DNA of 64,000 bases, taken from NCBI GenBank assembly GCA_019279435.1, contig JAAALK010000082.1, positions 17,575,116 to 17,639,115 on the forward strand, read 5' to 3'. Below are positions 20,299 to 32,185 of this stretch, one piece after another; the stretch's first letter is position 1; each line of letters begins with the position of its first letter. The position numbers and the translations under genes are program-made. The notes under the pieces were generated by a model. The model ran no database searches. It was not told the DNA's origin and was given only the letters and a program-made list of their open reading frames with translations. This stretch comes from Zizania palustris. Its lineage: Eukaryota; Streptophyta; Magnoliopsida; Poales; Poaceae.

Positions 20299-22691
20299 AG
20301 CATTCCATAGATATGAATAACGGGGATCATATAGTAGATTCCAATCGCTATGACTCATTTTTAATCCTATAGCAATCGTGTCAATACATTGGACACTAGC
20401 TAATAATACTAATAATATGGTGACAAGGAGTTTAGGCTAGATAGCATGGCTTGGGTTGCACATCAAGGTCGGGGGATCCTAATAAATATATTGTAAGGGT
20501 TTCATTTGACTAATGCATGTATATCCTATGTGTTTTAGTGATAGTTTAGTAAAACATGGGTTCAATATGCTCAACAGATTGGTTTGGTGACTTTCCTTGT
20601 TCAGTGAAAGGCGACGGGGGAACTTCGGGAAAGTATTTCGGCTCCTCGGCGGCATCGTAGTCTTTTCAACATGAATAATAAACATAACATTCAATAAACA
20701 ATACAAAATCCACCCAATAGGCATATAGGTTTTTGATTTGGTTTGAACTAAAGAAAATAAAGTTATTAACTTCTTGAAGTTTATCTTAAGAACATTTTAA
20801 AATGAATTTTTAATGAAATAATGGCCTTTCTAAAAGGGATAATAATGTAAAGTATTTTAAATTTTCTAACTAATTTAAAATAAGAGGTTCAGTGTAAACC
20901 TAGTGGTTTTATTAGACCTAATGAAAAGAATAAAAGATATTTTTTTCTAAAATTGAAATGAACCAATTTGTAATTTACCCTAAAGTGCATTTGAATATAT
21001 TATTAAACAAAAATAAAATACTCAATATAAACCAACTATTTTTATTGCATTAACATGTAGAAAATAAAATTATAAATTTTCTGGAATTCAAATGGTATTT
21101 TTTGGAGTTAAAATGCGCCAGATATGAATTTTATTAGTTTAAAACCATTTCTGGAAATTAATTTAAATCTAAATACATGTGTTGGTCCACGGTGAACCGG
21201 GTTCACTGTGAACCCGCGCACTGTGCGCGTGCGCCGGATCAAGATCCACAATTGGATCGCGATCGGGTGGCTACGGGTGAAGCGGGAGTGTTAAGTTAAC
21301 GTGGACGGCTGAGATTAAAATGTTGAAACGGTATGCGATGGATGGCCCAGATTCGATGCGGCATTTAAGTACTAATGGACGCATGAGATTAGAATGTAAC
21401 GCTTCGTCGAGATCCAACGGATCTGATTAAACCGCGTGAACGATTTAACCGCTACCGTTAGATCCAGATCGCACGGTCGTGATTGAATCCGACACGGCAC
21501 GGGTACTCTACCCATGCCAGTCGTCTTCTCCAGCGATGGCGAGCGGGCCAGAGGCCACGGTGAGTGACGGTGGTCCTAGCTATGCCTAGAAATGGAAAGA
21601 GGAGGACTAGGGTAACACAGGGGTACTGTTGCAGGGGTCCGAAGTCGACGGAGCGTGGAAGGCAACGAGCGTAGACGGTGGAGGTGTTCGGGTTCCTCAT
21701 CGACGATGGCATTCCGGCGGGGTTCATCGGCGACAGAGAGGTGGCCGAGGTTGGGGAAGTGTCAGCGGTCATGGAGGTGCAGTCGTCGAGGACGGAGAGG
21801 GACTCCGGTGACGGCGAACAACGGCTGGAGCGAAGGTGGCGGAGTGGTGTTTAAGGGAGCGTCTCGGGCGTTCTGTTCAGTCTAAGCGCGAATGGACGTG
21901 CGGGTTGGACTCGGCGGAGGTGTGGGGTTTAAATAGAGGCACTGGCAGGGGCAGAGGGTGCGCAATCGGGGGGAGGCCGAGAGTAACGCCAGCGAGCTCT
22001 TACCATGCATGCGAGCGACAAGGGGTGATTGTGCGTGGGTTAATGGGGGGGAAACGGTCGACACGTCGGGGGATGTTAATGGCGTCGACAAATTAACGCG
22101 AGGGGGCCGGCGGGGGTGGATCCAAGGCGGGATCGGTGGCCGGCGAAGTTAGGGGGGTTGGCGCGAGGTGGATGACGGGTCCGACAGGTGGGCCAAGGCG
22201 GTCAGCGGGCGCGAGCGTGGCAACGGGCAGGACTGACGGGTGGGGTGAGGCTCGGCTGAGAAGGGGTTGGCGCTGACAGGTGGGGTCGGGTTGTCGAGTG
22301 TGCGCGCGGTGGGAGAGGGGGTCACTGATGGGTGGGGTCCGCCTATCAGAACGGGCGCGGGGAGGGGAGTGGGCTGGGCCAGCCGATGGAGGGAGAATGG
22401 GGGAAAAGGGCTCGTTACTGTTTCAATTCTTTTCTAAATAAATTTAATTGCTGAAATTGGTTTAAAATATTTGGGCTACTTCCAAGGGTGATAAAAATTT
22501 GTAAAAATTCTCAAAAATATATCTTGGCCTAGGGATCATATACAAAATTTTCTAGCCTCTGGTTTGGTCATTTCACCTAGGTTCTATTTCAAACAAGCTA
22601 AGGAGGGCATTAAAGGTATTTCCAAATTAATTAATTCCAGAAAAATATATTAAATGATATTTTTATTTCTTTGAAAATTTGGGGTGTTACA
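20299..22691 (-). repeat. Tekay-1 3' LTR, inner part
   Basis: Resumes the LTR interrupted at 6210 and matches 29339-31731. The stretch at about 21440-22400 is GC- and CG-rich. On the minus strand it has a TATTTAAA box (21928-21935 on plus), placed like the LTR TATA of the second Tekay element. It ends TGTTACA at 22691. Plus-strand reading frames in the GC-rich part are chance products of base composition. Confidence 0.92.
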
Positions 22692-22708
22692 AACCTATCC
22701 CCCTTACA
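22692..22708 (-). other. Polypurine tract of Tekay-1
   Basis: On the minus strand a purine-rich tract AAGGGGGATAGGTT sits directly next to the LTR start TGTAACACC. This is the expected primer for plus-strand DNA synthesis. Confidence 0.6.
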
Positions 22709-22735
22709 AAGAATCTCGTCCTCGAGATTGGAACG

Positions 22736-24100
22736 TTACTCAAATAACTCGGGGTATTGGGCTTTCAACTCGTCCTCTTTTTCACATGTGGCTTCTTCAA
22801 CGGGGTGGTTGTCCAACTGAACCTTGCAGAAGCGAACCACACGGCTCCTTGTTACTCTCTCCTTAGTCTCTAGGATCTTGATGGGTTTCTCGATGTAGGT
22901 CAAATCCTCTTGGACATTGAGTTGTTGGAGGTCGGCCTGTTCGGTGGGCACACGGAGACACTGCTTCAGCTGAGAGACGTGGAACACATCATGGACTCCT
23001 GCCAAGGATGGAGGAAGTTCAAGCTGATATGCCACTTCTCCTTGCCGTCGGAGGATCTAAAAAGGTCCGACATAACGGGGCGCTAGCTTGCCTCTCATGT
23101 TGAACCTTTGAGTACCACGGAGGGGAGTGACTCGGAGATAGACATAATCGCCCTCCTCAAAGGTTAGGTCTCTTCATCGGTTATCGGCGTAGATCTTTTG
23201 TCGGGACTGGGCTATCTTCAATCTGTCCCTGATGATCTTGACCTTCTCTACGGCTTCTCTTAATATATCTGTCCCGAACAGCTGTGACTCTCTGGTTTGA
23301 TCCTAGAGTAACGGCGTTCTGCACTTACGCCCATAAAGTGCTTCAAACGGGGACATCTGCAGGCTAACTTGATAGCTGTTGTTGTAGGAGAACTCCGCAT
23401 AAGGCAAGTTCTTGTCCCACATTCCGCCAAAGTCTAGAGCACAAGCTCTAAGCATATCCTCCAATACCTGGTTGACCCTTTCGGTTTGACCATCAGTCTG
23501 TGGATGATAGGCGGTGCTAAAGTTCAGCCGGGTGCCGAGTTCCTCTTGAAGGTTCTTCCAAAACTTAGAGGTAAACTGACTCCCACGGTCACATACAATC
23601 TTCTTTGGAACTCCGTGCAGGCACACAATCCGGGTCATATACAACTCGGCCAACTTGGCGATGTTGTAAGTTGTCTTGACGGGGATGAAGTGAGCCACCT
23701 TGGTGAGTCGGTCTACGATCACCTAGATATTATAATGACCGGCTTGTGTCCTGGGCAGTCCCGTGATGAAGTCCATTCCTATCTCTTCCCACTTCCATTC
23801 GGGGACTTTGAGGGGTTGCAACAGTCTAGCAGGTCTCTGGTGCTCTGCCTTGACTCACCGGCATGTGTCTCACTTGGCCACATACTCAGCTATTTCCCTC
23901 TTCATGCTGACCCACCAATATTTCTCCTTTAGGTCTTGATACATCTTCGTACTCTCGGGATGTATGGAGTATAGAGTATCATGGGCTTCCTGAAGGATGA
24001 GAGTCTTCAACTCAGGCTTGTCGGGCACGCATATCTGGTTTCCAAACCAGATGGTACCATGCTCGTCCTCGGAGAATCCGGGGCTCTACCCTTCCGCATG
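22736..24100 (-). pseudogene. Tekay-1 integrase and chromodomain
   Basis: Minus strand. The integrase core is clear at 23303-23722. The Asp-containing IVDRLTKVAHFIPVKTTYN comes first, then VCDRGSQFTSKFW with the second Asp, and YHPQTDGQTERVNQVLEDML with the Glu. The MSPFEALYGRKCRTPL block follows, then the GPY/F-type module RGKLAPRYVGPF and HDVFHVSQLKQCLRV. At the C-terminus (about 22740-22890) a chromodomain reads YIEKPIKILETKERVTRSRV ... NHPVEEATCEKEDELK. The expected Trp of EATWE is Cys here. Chromodomain plus long LTRs point to Tekay/Del chromoviruses. Several stops and shifts (for example before 23303 and near 23060) break the frame. Confidence 0.9.
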
Positions 24101-25484
24101 TTCTGTTGGATCTCCAAGATGTCTGGATCTTCCTTCTATGTTTCCCGGATCTGGTCTATTAGGACAGGTCTAGTCTCTAAAGCAACGAGATACGCTCGGG
24201 TGGTGATCCCTAGATTCAGTATTTCCATTTCCTTGTATAGCAAGGGGGTCTGGTCCTGCATCATGATGGCATTGCAGTACCCTTTTCGACTAAGGGCATC
24301 TGCCACCACATTGGCCTTGCCCGGATGATAATGGATGCCCAAGTCATAATCCTTGATTAATTTCAACCATCTCATCTGCCTGAGGTTCAGGTCCGGTTGG
24401 GTGAATATATACTTGAGGCTCTTGTGGTTTGTGAAGACCTCGCACCGATTCCCCACAAGGTAATGTCTCCATATCTTCAAAGCATTAACCACGACTGCCA
24501 ATTACAGGTCGTGGGTCGGGTAGTTCAGTTCATGTGGTCTCAGCTGTCGAGAGGCGTAAGATATCACCTTCCCATCTTGCATTAAGACACATCCCAATCC
24601 TTAACGAGAGGCATCACAGTAGACATGGAAGTCCTTCCGGATGTCTGGCAGGGTCAGAATTGGGGCTGACATGATCTTCTTCTTAAGGGTTTGGAAGCAT
24701 TCTTCACAATCTGTAGTCCATTCGAATTTTACCTCCTTCTGCAGCATCCTTGTCATAGGCTTGGCTATCTTTGAAAAGTTCTCAATGAACCGGCGGTAGT
24801 ATCCGGCCAATCCGAGAAAACTTCGGATCTCGGTCACGTTCGTGGGTTGTAGCCAGTTGGTCACTGCTTCCACGGTGGTTGGGTCCACAGCTATCCCTCC
24901 GGCAGATATGACATGACCGAGGAACTTCACCTCAGACGACCAAAACTCACACTTGTTGTATTTGGCGTACAATTGTTGTTCCCTTAGCTTTCCGAGGGTT
25001 AGACGGAGGTGGGTTTCATGTTCTTCCGTGGTCTTGGAGTAGACGAGGATAGTCGTCGATGAATACCATGATGAACTATCCAAGAACTCCATGAATACAT
25101 TGTTCATCATGTTCATGAAAAAGGCCGGGGAATTCATGAGTCCGAACGACATCACAGTATACTCGTAGAGTCCATAGAGAGAGGTGAAGGAAGTCTTGGG
25201 GATGTCTTCTTCTCTAATCCTTAATTGGTGAGAACATGATATGAGGTCAATCTTGGAAAACACCGAGGATCCTTTCAGCTGATCGAACAGGTCGTCGATC
25301 CTAAGGCAATAGGTACTTGTTCTTGATGGTCACGTCGTTTAGGGCTCTATAAGTCCACGCACATCCTTTTAGTCTTGTCCTTCTTCATGGCAAAGATGAC
25401 TGGTGCACCCCAGGGTGAGGGTACTCGGTCGGATGTACTCTTTTTGTTCCAGGTCTTTCGATGTTGCTCTTGACTTCGGCTAGC
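24101..25484 (-). pseudogene. Tekay-1 RT and RNase H
   Basis: Minus strand. RT covers about 25450-24850: FSKIDLISCSHQLRI (normally FSKIDLRSGYHQLRI), then MSFGLMNSPAFFMNMMNNVF. The thumb and RNase H continue with FLGLAGYYRRFIENFS, DIRKDFHVYCDASR, and KSLKYIFTQPDLNLRQMRWL near 24420. The catalytic box is odd. One missing base and one extra base flank it, so the frame stays open while FIDD lies in another frame (see findings). A TAA ends the RT frame at 24601-24603, inside RNase H. Confidence 0.88.
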
Positions 25485-27203
25485 TCATTGGCGGCCATAC
25501 GGTATGGGAGCTTGGAGATTGGAGTGGTCCGGGGACAAGCTCGATTCTGAATTCGATGTCCCGCTTGGGAGGCATATTGGCAGGTCCTCTGGGAAGACGT
25601 CCACATATTCCTTGACTACGGGCACTTCCTCTAGGGCTAGTGAGTGGAGAGACACCTCACAAGGTTTACAGTTGGTCATCCGAAAAGTGATGGCTTCGCC
25701 TTCGGGGTTGGTCATAGTTACGGACTTGCTGGCACAATCGATCACTCCCTTGTGTTTCATCAACTAATCCATCCCTAGGATGAGGTCGAGTCTGGTACAC
25801 TTAATGAGGACTGGCTCAGCCCGGAATAATACCCCTTGAATCTCTATCTTTACTTTAGGACTTTACAAGTAGGCTAAGGTTTTATTGCCTGGGGTGGAAA
25901 TCATCATGGGGGCTGGTAGATGGAGCACTTCCAAGTTGTTGGTTTTCACGAAATCCTCCGAGATGAAAGAGTGTGTTGCCCCAGAGTCAAATAGTATTAT
26001 AGCTGGTATGGAATTTGTGGTAAACGTACCGAGTACGACTTTAGGAGCTTCCTGAGCTTCCTCCGCGCTGATGTGGTTGACGCGGGCACACACCGCCTGG
26101 TTGGGTGCCGTGCCTTGAGGCTGCTTGGGGTGAGGACACTGGTGCGAGTAGTGCCCTTCCTTCCGGCAGTTGAAGCAGACGACCGGCTTCCCTTGGCGGT
26201 CCCTCATGATCGGGGCCTTGGCGGCGGGCGTCGGTTGAGCGGCTGGAGCTGGTGGAGCGGGGCAGGGATGCCCGGTGTTGGATCCACTAGCGGCATGAGG
26301 CGGCCTGTAGATGGGCCGAGGATGGTAGGCAGGTGCTGGTGGTGGAGGGATGAAGCGGGGCCTCTGAGAGTTCGCCTGATGATGCTTGAACGCAATCATC
26401 TTCCTCTTTTTGAGGTCCAACTTATTTTGCTCAGTCTCTTGGATGAGTGCTTTATTCACCAACCGTTGAAAGTCGGCGTAGTCGGTGGAGACGAGCTAGA
26501 TGGACAGCTCATCCTTAAGTCCTCGGAGGAACTTGGCCTGGCGGAGGGCGTCGGTTCGCACCTCTTCTGGCGCGTAGCATGCCAGGCAGTTGAACTCATG
26601 GAGGTACTCCAAGAAAGTCCGGCTGCCTTGTTGTAGGTCATAGAACTCCTGCTGTTTTACTGCGATGACTCTGGTGGGGACGTGGGCGGCCTGAAAGGCG
26701 ATGGTAAACTCCGCCCAAGTCACCACGTGGTCCTCCGGTTGGGACTCATGGTAGTTGTCCCACCATTCGGCGGTGGGACCCTAGAGCTGGTGAGTGGTGA
26801 ACGCCACTCTCTCCCAGTCGGTGCAGGGGAGGAGGTCCAACTTCTTCCCGATGGTGCAGAGCCAATCTCCGGCCTCCATGGAGTTCGTTGTGCTAGAGAA
26901 GATCGGGGGTCGCATGCGCAAGAACTCCGAGAGTTGAGGCGCAGGTGCGAGGGCTGGTGCACGAGGGGCGGGCTCCACATTCTACAGCCGGTCCAACTGT
27001 GCCTGTTGGTGCTGCTTCTGGGTGAGGAGGCCGGTAATCAGCTCGTTCTGATTCACCATCATCTCCGCCAAGGTGGGGTGGTTGGCGGATGGCGGCCCAG
27101 TCTGACGTTGACCCGTTGCGCCCCATTTGGGCACAACACTTCCGGGCAAACCGTTACTTGCCCCTTCTCCGTTGTTAGACCCGGTGTTCTGGTTGTCGGT
27201 CAT
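25485..27203 (-). pseudogene. Tekay-1 gag and protease
   Basis: Minus strand, from ATG at 27203 (MTDNQNTGSNN). Gag capsid has WWDNYHESQPEDHVVTWAEF and LQQGSRTFLEYLHEFN. Its CCHC zinc knuckle CFNCRKEGHYSHQC lies at about 26200-26160. The protease follows without a break: ILFDSGATHSFIS (active-site DSG) near 26000, to about 25770, where the RT linker (PVVKEYVDVFPEDLP) begins. Premature TAG codons after QLDRL, THQL and ELSI replace codons that would be CAG. They split gag into at least four pieces, so the copy is dead. Confidence 0.88.
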
Positions 27204-27539
27204 CTTCTGAACATATAAGAGCTATAGCCATAAGATAAAAGTTTCAAAACAAATTTTTAACCAATAATAGCCCAGAGGGGCTTACACATATATATAAGTG
27301 GCACAAAAATGTTTATTACATTAAAGTTCTTATTTTATCCTACCCACAACACAAGTTGTTGTAGGTAGCACCACATTCAAAGATTTATTTATACATCAAT
27401 CCACGCTGGCTATTGTCTACTCGCCATCGGAGGCGGTCTTCGTGCTCTCAGAACCACGAGGGTTCTAAGGGACGGTGGGCTCGAGAAAATTCTCGATGAT
27501 GGGGTCGGAGACGATGGCGGGGCGCAGGGCAAGGGCGCT

Positions 27540-28193
27540 GGAGCTGGACGGTCCGGCGGTCGTGGGGTGTGGCAGGATCCTCTTGGGACGAGGGGCGGGC
27601 TCACGGATGGGCTTCTTCTTCCTCGAGACGAGGGGGGCCATTTCCGCTATGTCCTTCTATAGCTATATAATCTTGCACTGCAGCTCGCCATTCTGTTGGA
27701 TCAAGTTCTTCGTCTCCTGATGAAGGAACTCGACTGCCTCATGGTGCTCCTCGGCATCCAGCACGGCCTCGGTATGGAGATCGTCCATGGCCTGAAGAAG
27801 GCGCGTCTGCCGGGCCATGACCGAATCGTGATCGGAGTGAACTCTGATGTAGATGCTACTGTGGGCACCAGAAGTGCGCTTCGACACAAGCCGGAAGGAC
27901 GTGTTCTGAAGACGATCATCATAGATCATCCTCAGCTCCATGAGGGATTGGAGGGCGACGCGTTGGCACGCGACGTCGAAGGTTGTGCCCCCAAGTGCTG
28001 TCATGAAAAACGGCAGGTGCTCGCCGAATTCGTGGATGGTAAGGGAGATGCCGCAGGGTCCTGCGAACTCTTCCACATACACCCCATGGAACTTGGGCTC
28101 GAAGAGGAACCCAAGGAAGGTGACCATCATACGGAGCTCCCTGACGAAGCCCTCGAAGTGGCGGCAGAAGTTGTGCACTTGGTAGACCGGCAT
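27540..28193 (-). pseudogene. ORF0 upstream of gag in Tekay-1
   Basis: Minus strand, between primer site and gag. The ATG at 28193 opens 176 residues (PVYQVHNFCRHFEGFVRELR, later FEPKFHGVYVEEFAGPCGIS). Two TAGs near 27663 interrupt a C-terminal part with a basic motif (SRKKKPIREPAPRPKRI) and a Ser/Ala tail. The sequence just before the ATG is TTTGTAG, like a splice acceptor. The same protein type lies at the same place in the second Tekay element (43230). It ends in a Gln/Glu-rich, coiled-coil-like stretch (AEEHHEAVEFLHQETKNLIQ). No known domain recognised. From memory, an extra ORF upstream of gag (orf0) was noted in rice RIRE3/RIRE8-type elements. Confidence 0.7.
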
Positions 28194-28315
28194 CTACAAA
28201 ACAACAAGTTGAATGAAAGTGAGGAGAGGAAAAAGTTATAAAGTAGGTTTTTGAAAAATAGTTTTTATCCAACAAAGCGCTAGGCTGGTCCGTTTGGCTT
28301 CCTACAGTCAAGTCG

Positions 28316-28327
28316 GCTCTGATACCA
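28316..28327 (-). other. Primer binding site of Tekay-1 (initiator tRNA-Met)
   Basis: On the minus strand TGGTATCAGAGC begins three bases after the 5' LTR end. This is the common initiator methionine tRNA site of plant LTR elements and fixes the element's orientation. Confidence 0.9.
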
Positions 28328-28330
28328 TCT

Positions 28331-31300
28331 TCTGACACCCCGATTTACTGAAATCAGAACATTATTGAATTTCCAAAGAAAAACAATAATACAAGAGGTT
28401 CATCATGCGACAACGTACATACGGAAAACATTCGTGGTAAGCAGACCACATTATTACAAAAGGGTAAAATTAAAATAAATAATAAAAAGCATGACGAACG
28501 CCCTCTTTAGGATCTTCTTCTTGACTGGGTCTCTACTCCAGACCATCCTCATAGTAGGCATCCTCTGAATTGTGTGTCCAACGGGTATGAGTACAAAAAG
28601 TACTCAACAAGCCACCGCAAATGCAAATAGTAATGCAAGGTAATAACAAAGGAAGGACAATGGCTAATAGTGCGGAAAAGTACATTTTTCAGTTATTGCA
28701 TTTAGTGTAGTCAAATTTAATTATGTGGAACAATAAACATGGACATCATAACACCATCAAACTCGAGGAGTACATTTTCCCTCCTCGCACAATGGTCCTT
28801 ACTTGTCAAATCATCATGCACATTCATTTCAAGAGTAAACTAATTGTGGGATGTCACGCAACCCGCCCTTGACCGTGGGCTCGACTTTTCGAAAAGATTT
28901 ATGACTCTGATCAGAGGTGTACTACTGTACCCACAAGGCACGCACTCATCCCATACACCAAATTGTAACGAGATGACTCATACCACGGGAACTCGTGCCA
29001 AAACCTCAGCATGAAATGCTCCAAGCGATAACCACCCGCTCTAGGTTTCGCCGGCGCGCCGGGCCGCATCCCGGCTAACGTCGCACCCCCATTTGCGCCA
29101 CGTCAGTACAAGCCACCCGCAGGTGCTGCTTGACCCATCTCCAAGTGTGGCCTCGGTTTGGAACACTCCATACCTTAGTTAGGACTTATCCACTAAACTT
29201 GTGGTTAGTACGGAAGTGTATTGCAACAGATCCCACAGACCGGTCCTTATAGTGCCCCGGGTGCTACCGACCAATGCCCTAGCTTGCACCCAGAACCCAC
29301 CATGCATACACTCTCAACCATAACTCTATCACCAACAGCATTCCAGAGATAAGAATAACAGGGATCATATAGTGGATTCCAATCGCTACGACTCATTTTT
29401 AATCCTATAGCAATCATGTCAATACATTGGACACTAGATAATAATACTAATCATATGGTGACAAGAAGTTTAGGCTAGATAGCATGGCTTGGGTTGCACA
29501 TCAAGGTCGGGGGATCCTAATAAATATATTGTAAGGGTTTCATTTGACTAATGCATGTATATCCTATGTGTTTTAGCGATAGTTTAGTAAAACATGGGTT
29601 CAATATGCTCAAAAGATTGGTTTGGTGACTTGCCTTGTTCAGCGAAAGGCAACGGGGGAACTTCGGGAAAGTATTCCAGCTCCTCGGCGGCGTCGTAGTC
29701 TTTTCAACATGAATAATAAACATAACATTTAATAAACAATACAAAATCCACCCAATAGTCATATAGGTTTTTGATTTGGTTTGAACTAAAGAAAATAAAG
29801 TTATTAACTTCCTGAAGTTTATCTTAAGAACATTTTAAAATGAATTTTTAATGAAATAATGGACTTTCTAAAAGGGATAATAATGTAAAGTATTTTAAAT
29901 TTTCTAACTAATTTAAAATAAGAGGTTCAGTGTAAACCTAGTGGTTTTATTAGACTAACATGAAAAGAATAAAAGATAATTTTTTTCTAAAATTGAAATG
30001 AACCAATTTGTAATTTACCCTAAAGTGCATTTGAATATATTATTAAACAAAAATAAAATACTCAATATAAACCTACTGTTTTTTGCATTAACATGTAGAG
30101 AATAAAATTATAAATTTTCTAGAATTGAAACGGTAGTTTTGGAGTTAAAATGCGGCAGATATGAATTTTATAAGTTTAAAACCATTTTTGGAAATTAATT
30201 TAAATCTAAATACAAGCGTCAGTCCACGGTGAACCAGGTTCACCATGAACTCGCGCACTGTGCGCGTCCGTCGGATCAAGATCCACCGTTGGATCGCGAT
30301 CGGGCAGCTACGAGTGAAGCGGGAGTGTTAAGTTAACGTGGACGGCTGAGATTAAAACGTTGAAACAGTATGCGATGGATGGCCCAGATTCGATGCGGGA
30401 TTTAAGTACTAATGGACGCACGAGATTAGAATGTAACGCTTCGTCGAGATCCAACGGATCTGATTAAACCTCGCGAATGATTTAACCGCTACCGTCAGAT
30501 CCAGATCGCACGGTCGCGATCGAATCCGACATGGCATGGGTACTCTACCCGTGCCGGTTGTCTTCTCTAGCGACGGCGAGCGGGTCAGAGGCCACGACGA
30601 GCGACGGCGGTCCTAGCTATGCCTAGAAATGGAAATAGGAGGACTAGGGGAACACGGGGGTACCGTTGCGGGGGTCCAAAGTCGACAGAGCGTGGCCGGC
30701 GACGAGCGTAGATGGTGGAGGTGTTCGGGTTCCTCGTCGGTGATGGCGTTCCGGTGGGGTTCGTCGGCGATGGAGAGGTGGCCGAGGTTGGGGAGGTGTC
30801 GGTGGTCATGGAGGTGCGGTCGTCGAGGACAGAGAGGGACTCCGGTGACGGCGAACAACGACTGGAGCAAGGTGGCAGAGTGGCATTTAAGGGAGCGTCT
30901 CGGGCGTTCTGTTCAGTCTAAGTGCGAATGGACGTGCGGGCTAGACGCGACGGAGGTGTGGGGTTTAAATAGAGGCACTGGCGGGGGCAGAGGGGGCGCA
31001 ATCGGGGCGAGGCCGAGAGTAACGCCGGCGAGCTCTTACCATGCATGCGAGCGACAGGGGGTGATTGCGTGTGGGTTAATGGGGGGAAACGGTCGGTGCA
31101 TCGCGGGGGTGTTAATGGCATCGACAAATTAACGCGAGGGGGCCGGCGGGGGCGGATTCGAGGCGGGATCGGTGGCCGGCGAAGTTAGGGGGGTTTGCGC
31201 GAGATGGATGACGGGTCTGATAGGTGGGCCAAGGCGGTCAGCGGGCGCGAGCGCGGCAACGGGCAGGACTGACGGGTGGGGTCGGGCTCGGCCGAGAGGG

Positions 31301-31731
31301 GGTTGGCGCCGATAGGTGGGGTCGGGTTGTCGGCCGCGCGCATGGTGGGAGAGGGGGTCGCTGATGGGTGGGGTCCGCCTGTCAGAACGGGCGTGGGGAG
31401 GGGAGCGGGCTGGGCCGACCGGCCGGTGGAGGGAGAATGGGGGAAAAGGGCCCGTTACTGTTTTAATTCTTTTTTGAATAAATTTAATTGATGAAATTGG
31501 TTTAAAATATCTGGACTACTTCCAAGGGTGATAAGAATTTGTAAAAATTATCATAAATATATCTTGGCTTTGGGATCATATACAAAGTTTTCTAGCCTCT
31601 GGTTTGGTCATTTCACCTAGGTTCTAGTTCAAATAAGCTAAAAAGGGCATTAAAGGTATTTCCAAATTAATTAATTCCAGAAAAATATAATAAATGGTAT
31701 TTTTATTTCTCTGAAAATTTGGGGTGTTACA
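28331..31731 (-). repeat. Tekay-1 5' LTR
   Basis: 3401 bp, ending GTTACA at 31731. The inner end reads TCTGAC against TGTGAC in the other LTR, a point change in the terminal CA. It has the GC/CG-rich part (about 30480-31440) and a TATTTAAA box on the minus strand (30964-30971 on plus). Transcription from it would run leftwards, away from the bHLH gene. Confidence 0.93.
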
Positions 31732-32185
31732 CACCCATTCACTCTCTCTCTGGTCGCTACTCTTGGTCCTACAATAGTCTTCAACTCCCGCAGCAGTCGC
31801 CGCCTTCGTGGCCAATTACAGTAGCTAGCTGCTACCGCTATCGCAAGCTCACTGCCATTTCTATTTCACAGGAGGGGGGCTGGTAGAAGTAACAACGATA
31901 CTAGGGTTTGACGTATTTATATTCCATCGGAACTTGGGTCCATTTTAATTTCCTCACGCATACCATTTTGATCAATCTAGAGCTAAATATTTCATTATTT
32001 AGCAGATTTAGCTAGCTAAAAGCAGCTATTAGTGGCAGCAAACACTTAGTGCTAAATGATAGCTAACTTAGCTTTATCTCTGCCTAATGGATATATCCCG
32101 CTATAGCCCGCTATTTGAAACATTGCCTGGTGTTGCCCTGCATGGCCTTGTTGGCCTGCTTAGCTTCGAGCTGCCCCACCAGGCC
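31732..32185. repeat. Intergenic stretch with MITE-like remnants
   Basis: No gene. The first 100 bases carry a ctctctct run and GC-rich sequence. From about 31980 to 32125 there are repeated tagct/agcta words, ending in cccgctatagcccgctattt. Similar sequence is common in small grass DNA transposons, but I see no clean ends here. Confidence 0.35.

Larger units (their letters stand above)
5204..31731 (-). mobile_element. Tekay/Del-type Ty3/gypsy chromovirus, interrupted by a nested Tat element
   Basis: Two LTRs of 3400 and 3401 bp (TGTGACGCC...GGTGTTACA as read on the plus strand) flank an internal region coded on the minus strand. The order of that region is ORF0, gag, protease, RT, RNase H, integrase, chromodomain. 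The left LTR (the 3' LTR of the element) is split by a 14,083-bp insertion at 6211-20293. Flanks are CGCCC (5199-5203) and CACCC (31732-31736), a 5-bp target duplication with one transition. I counted about 20 differences in the first 500 bp of the two LTRs, about 4%. Without the nested element it would be about 12.4 kb. The coding region is broken by many stops and frameshifts, so it is not autonomous. Confidence 0.92.

Noticed and set aside
21629..22152. Overlapping plus-strand ORFs
   Set aside because: They lie in the CG-rich part of a Tekay LTR. The equivalent frames in the partner LTR (30629-31132) are broken differently, and no domain is seen.
26073..27218. Long plus-strand ORFs opposite Tekay-1 gag
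   Set aside because: They mirror the GC-rich gag coding sequence on the minus strand. No start context or domain.
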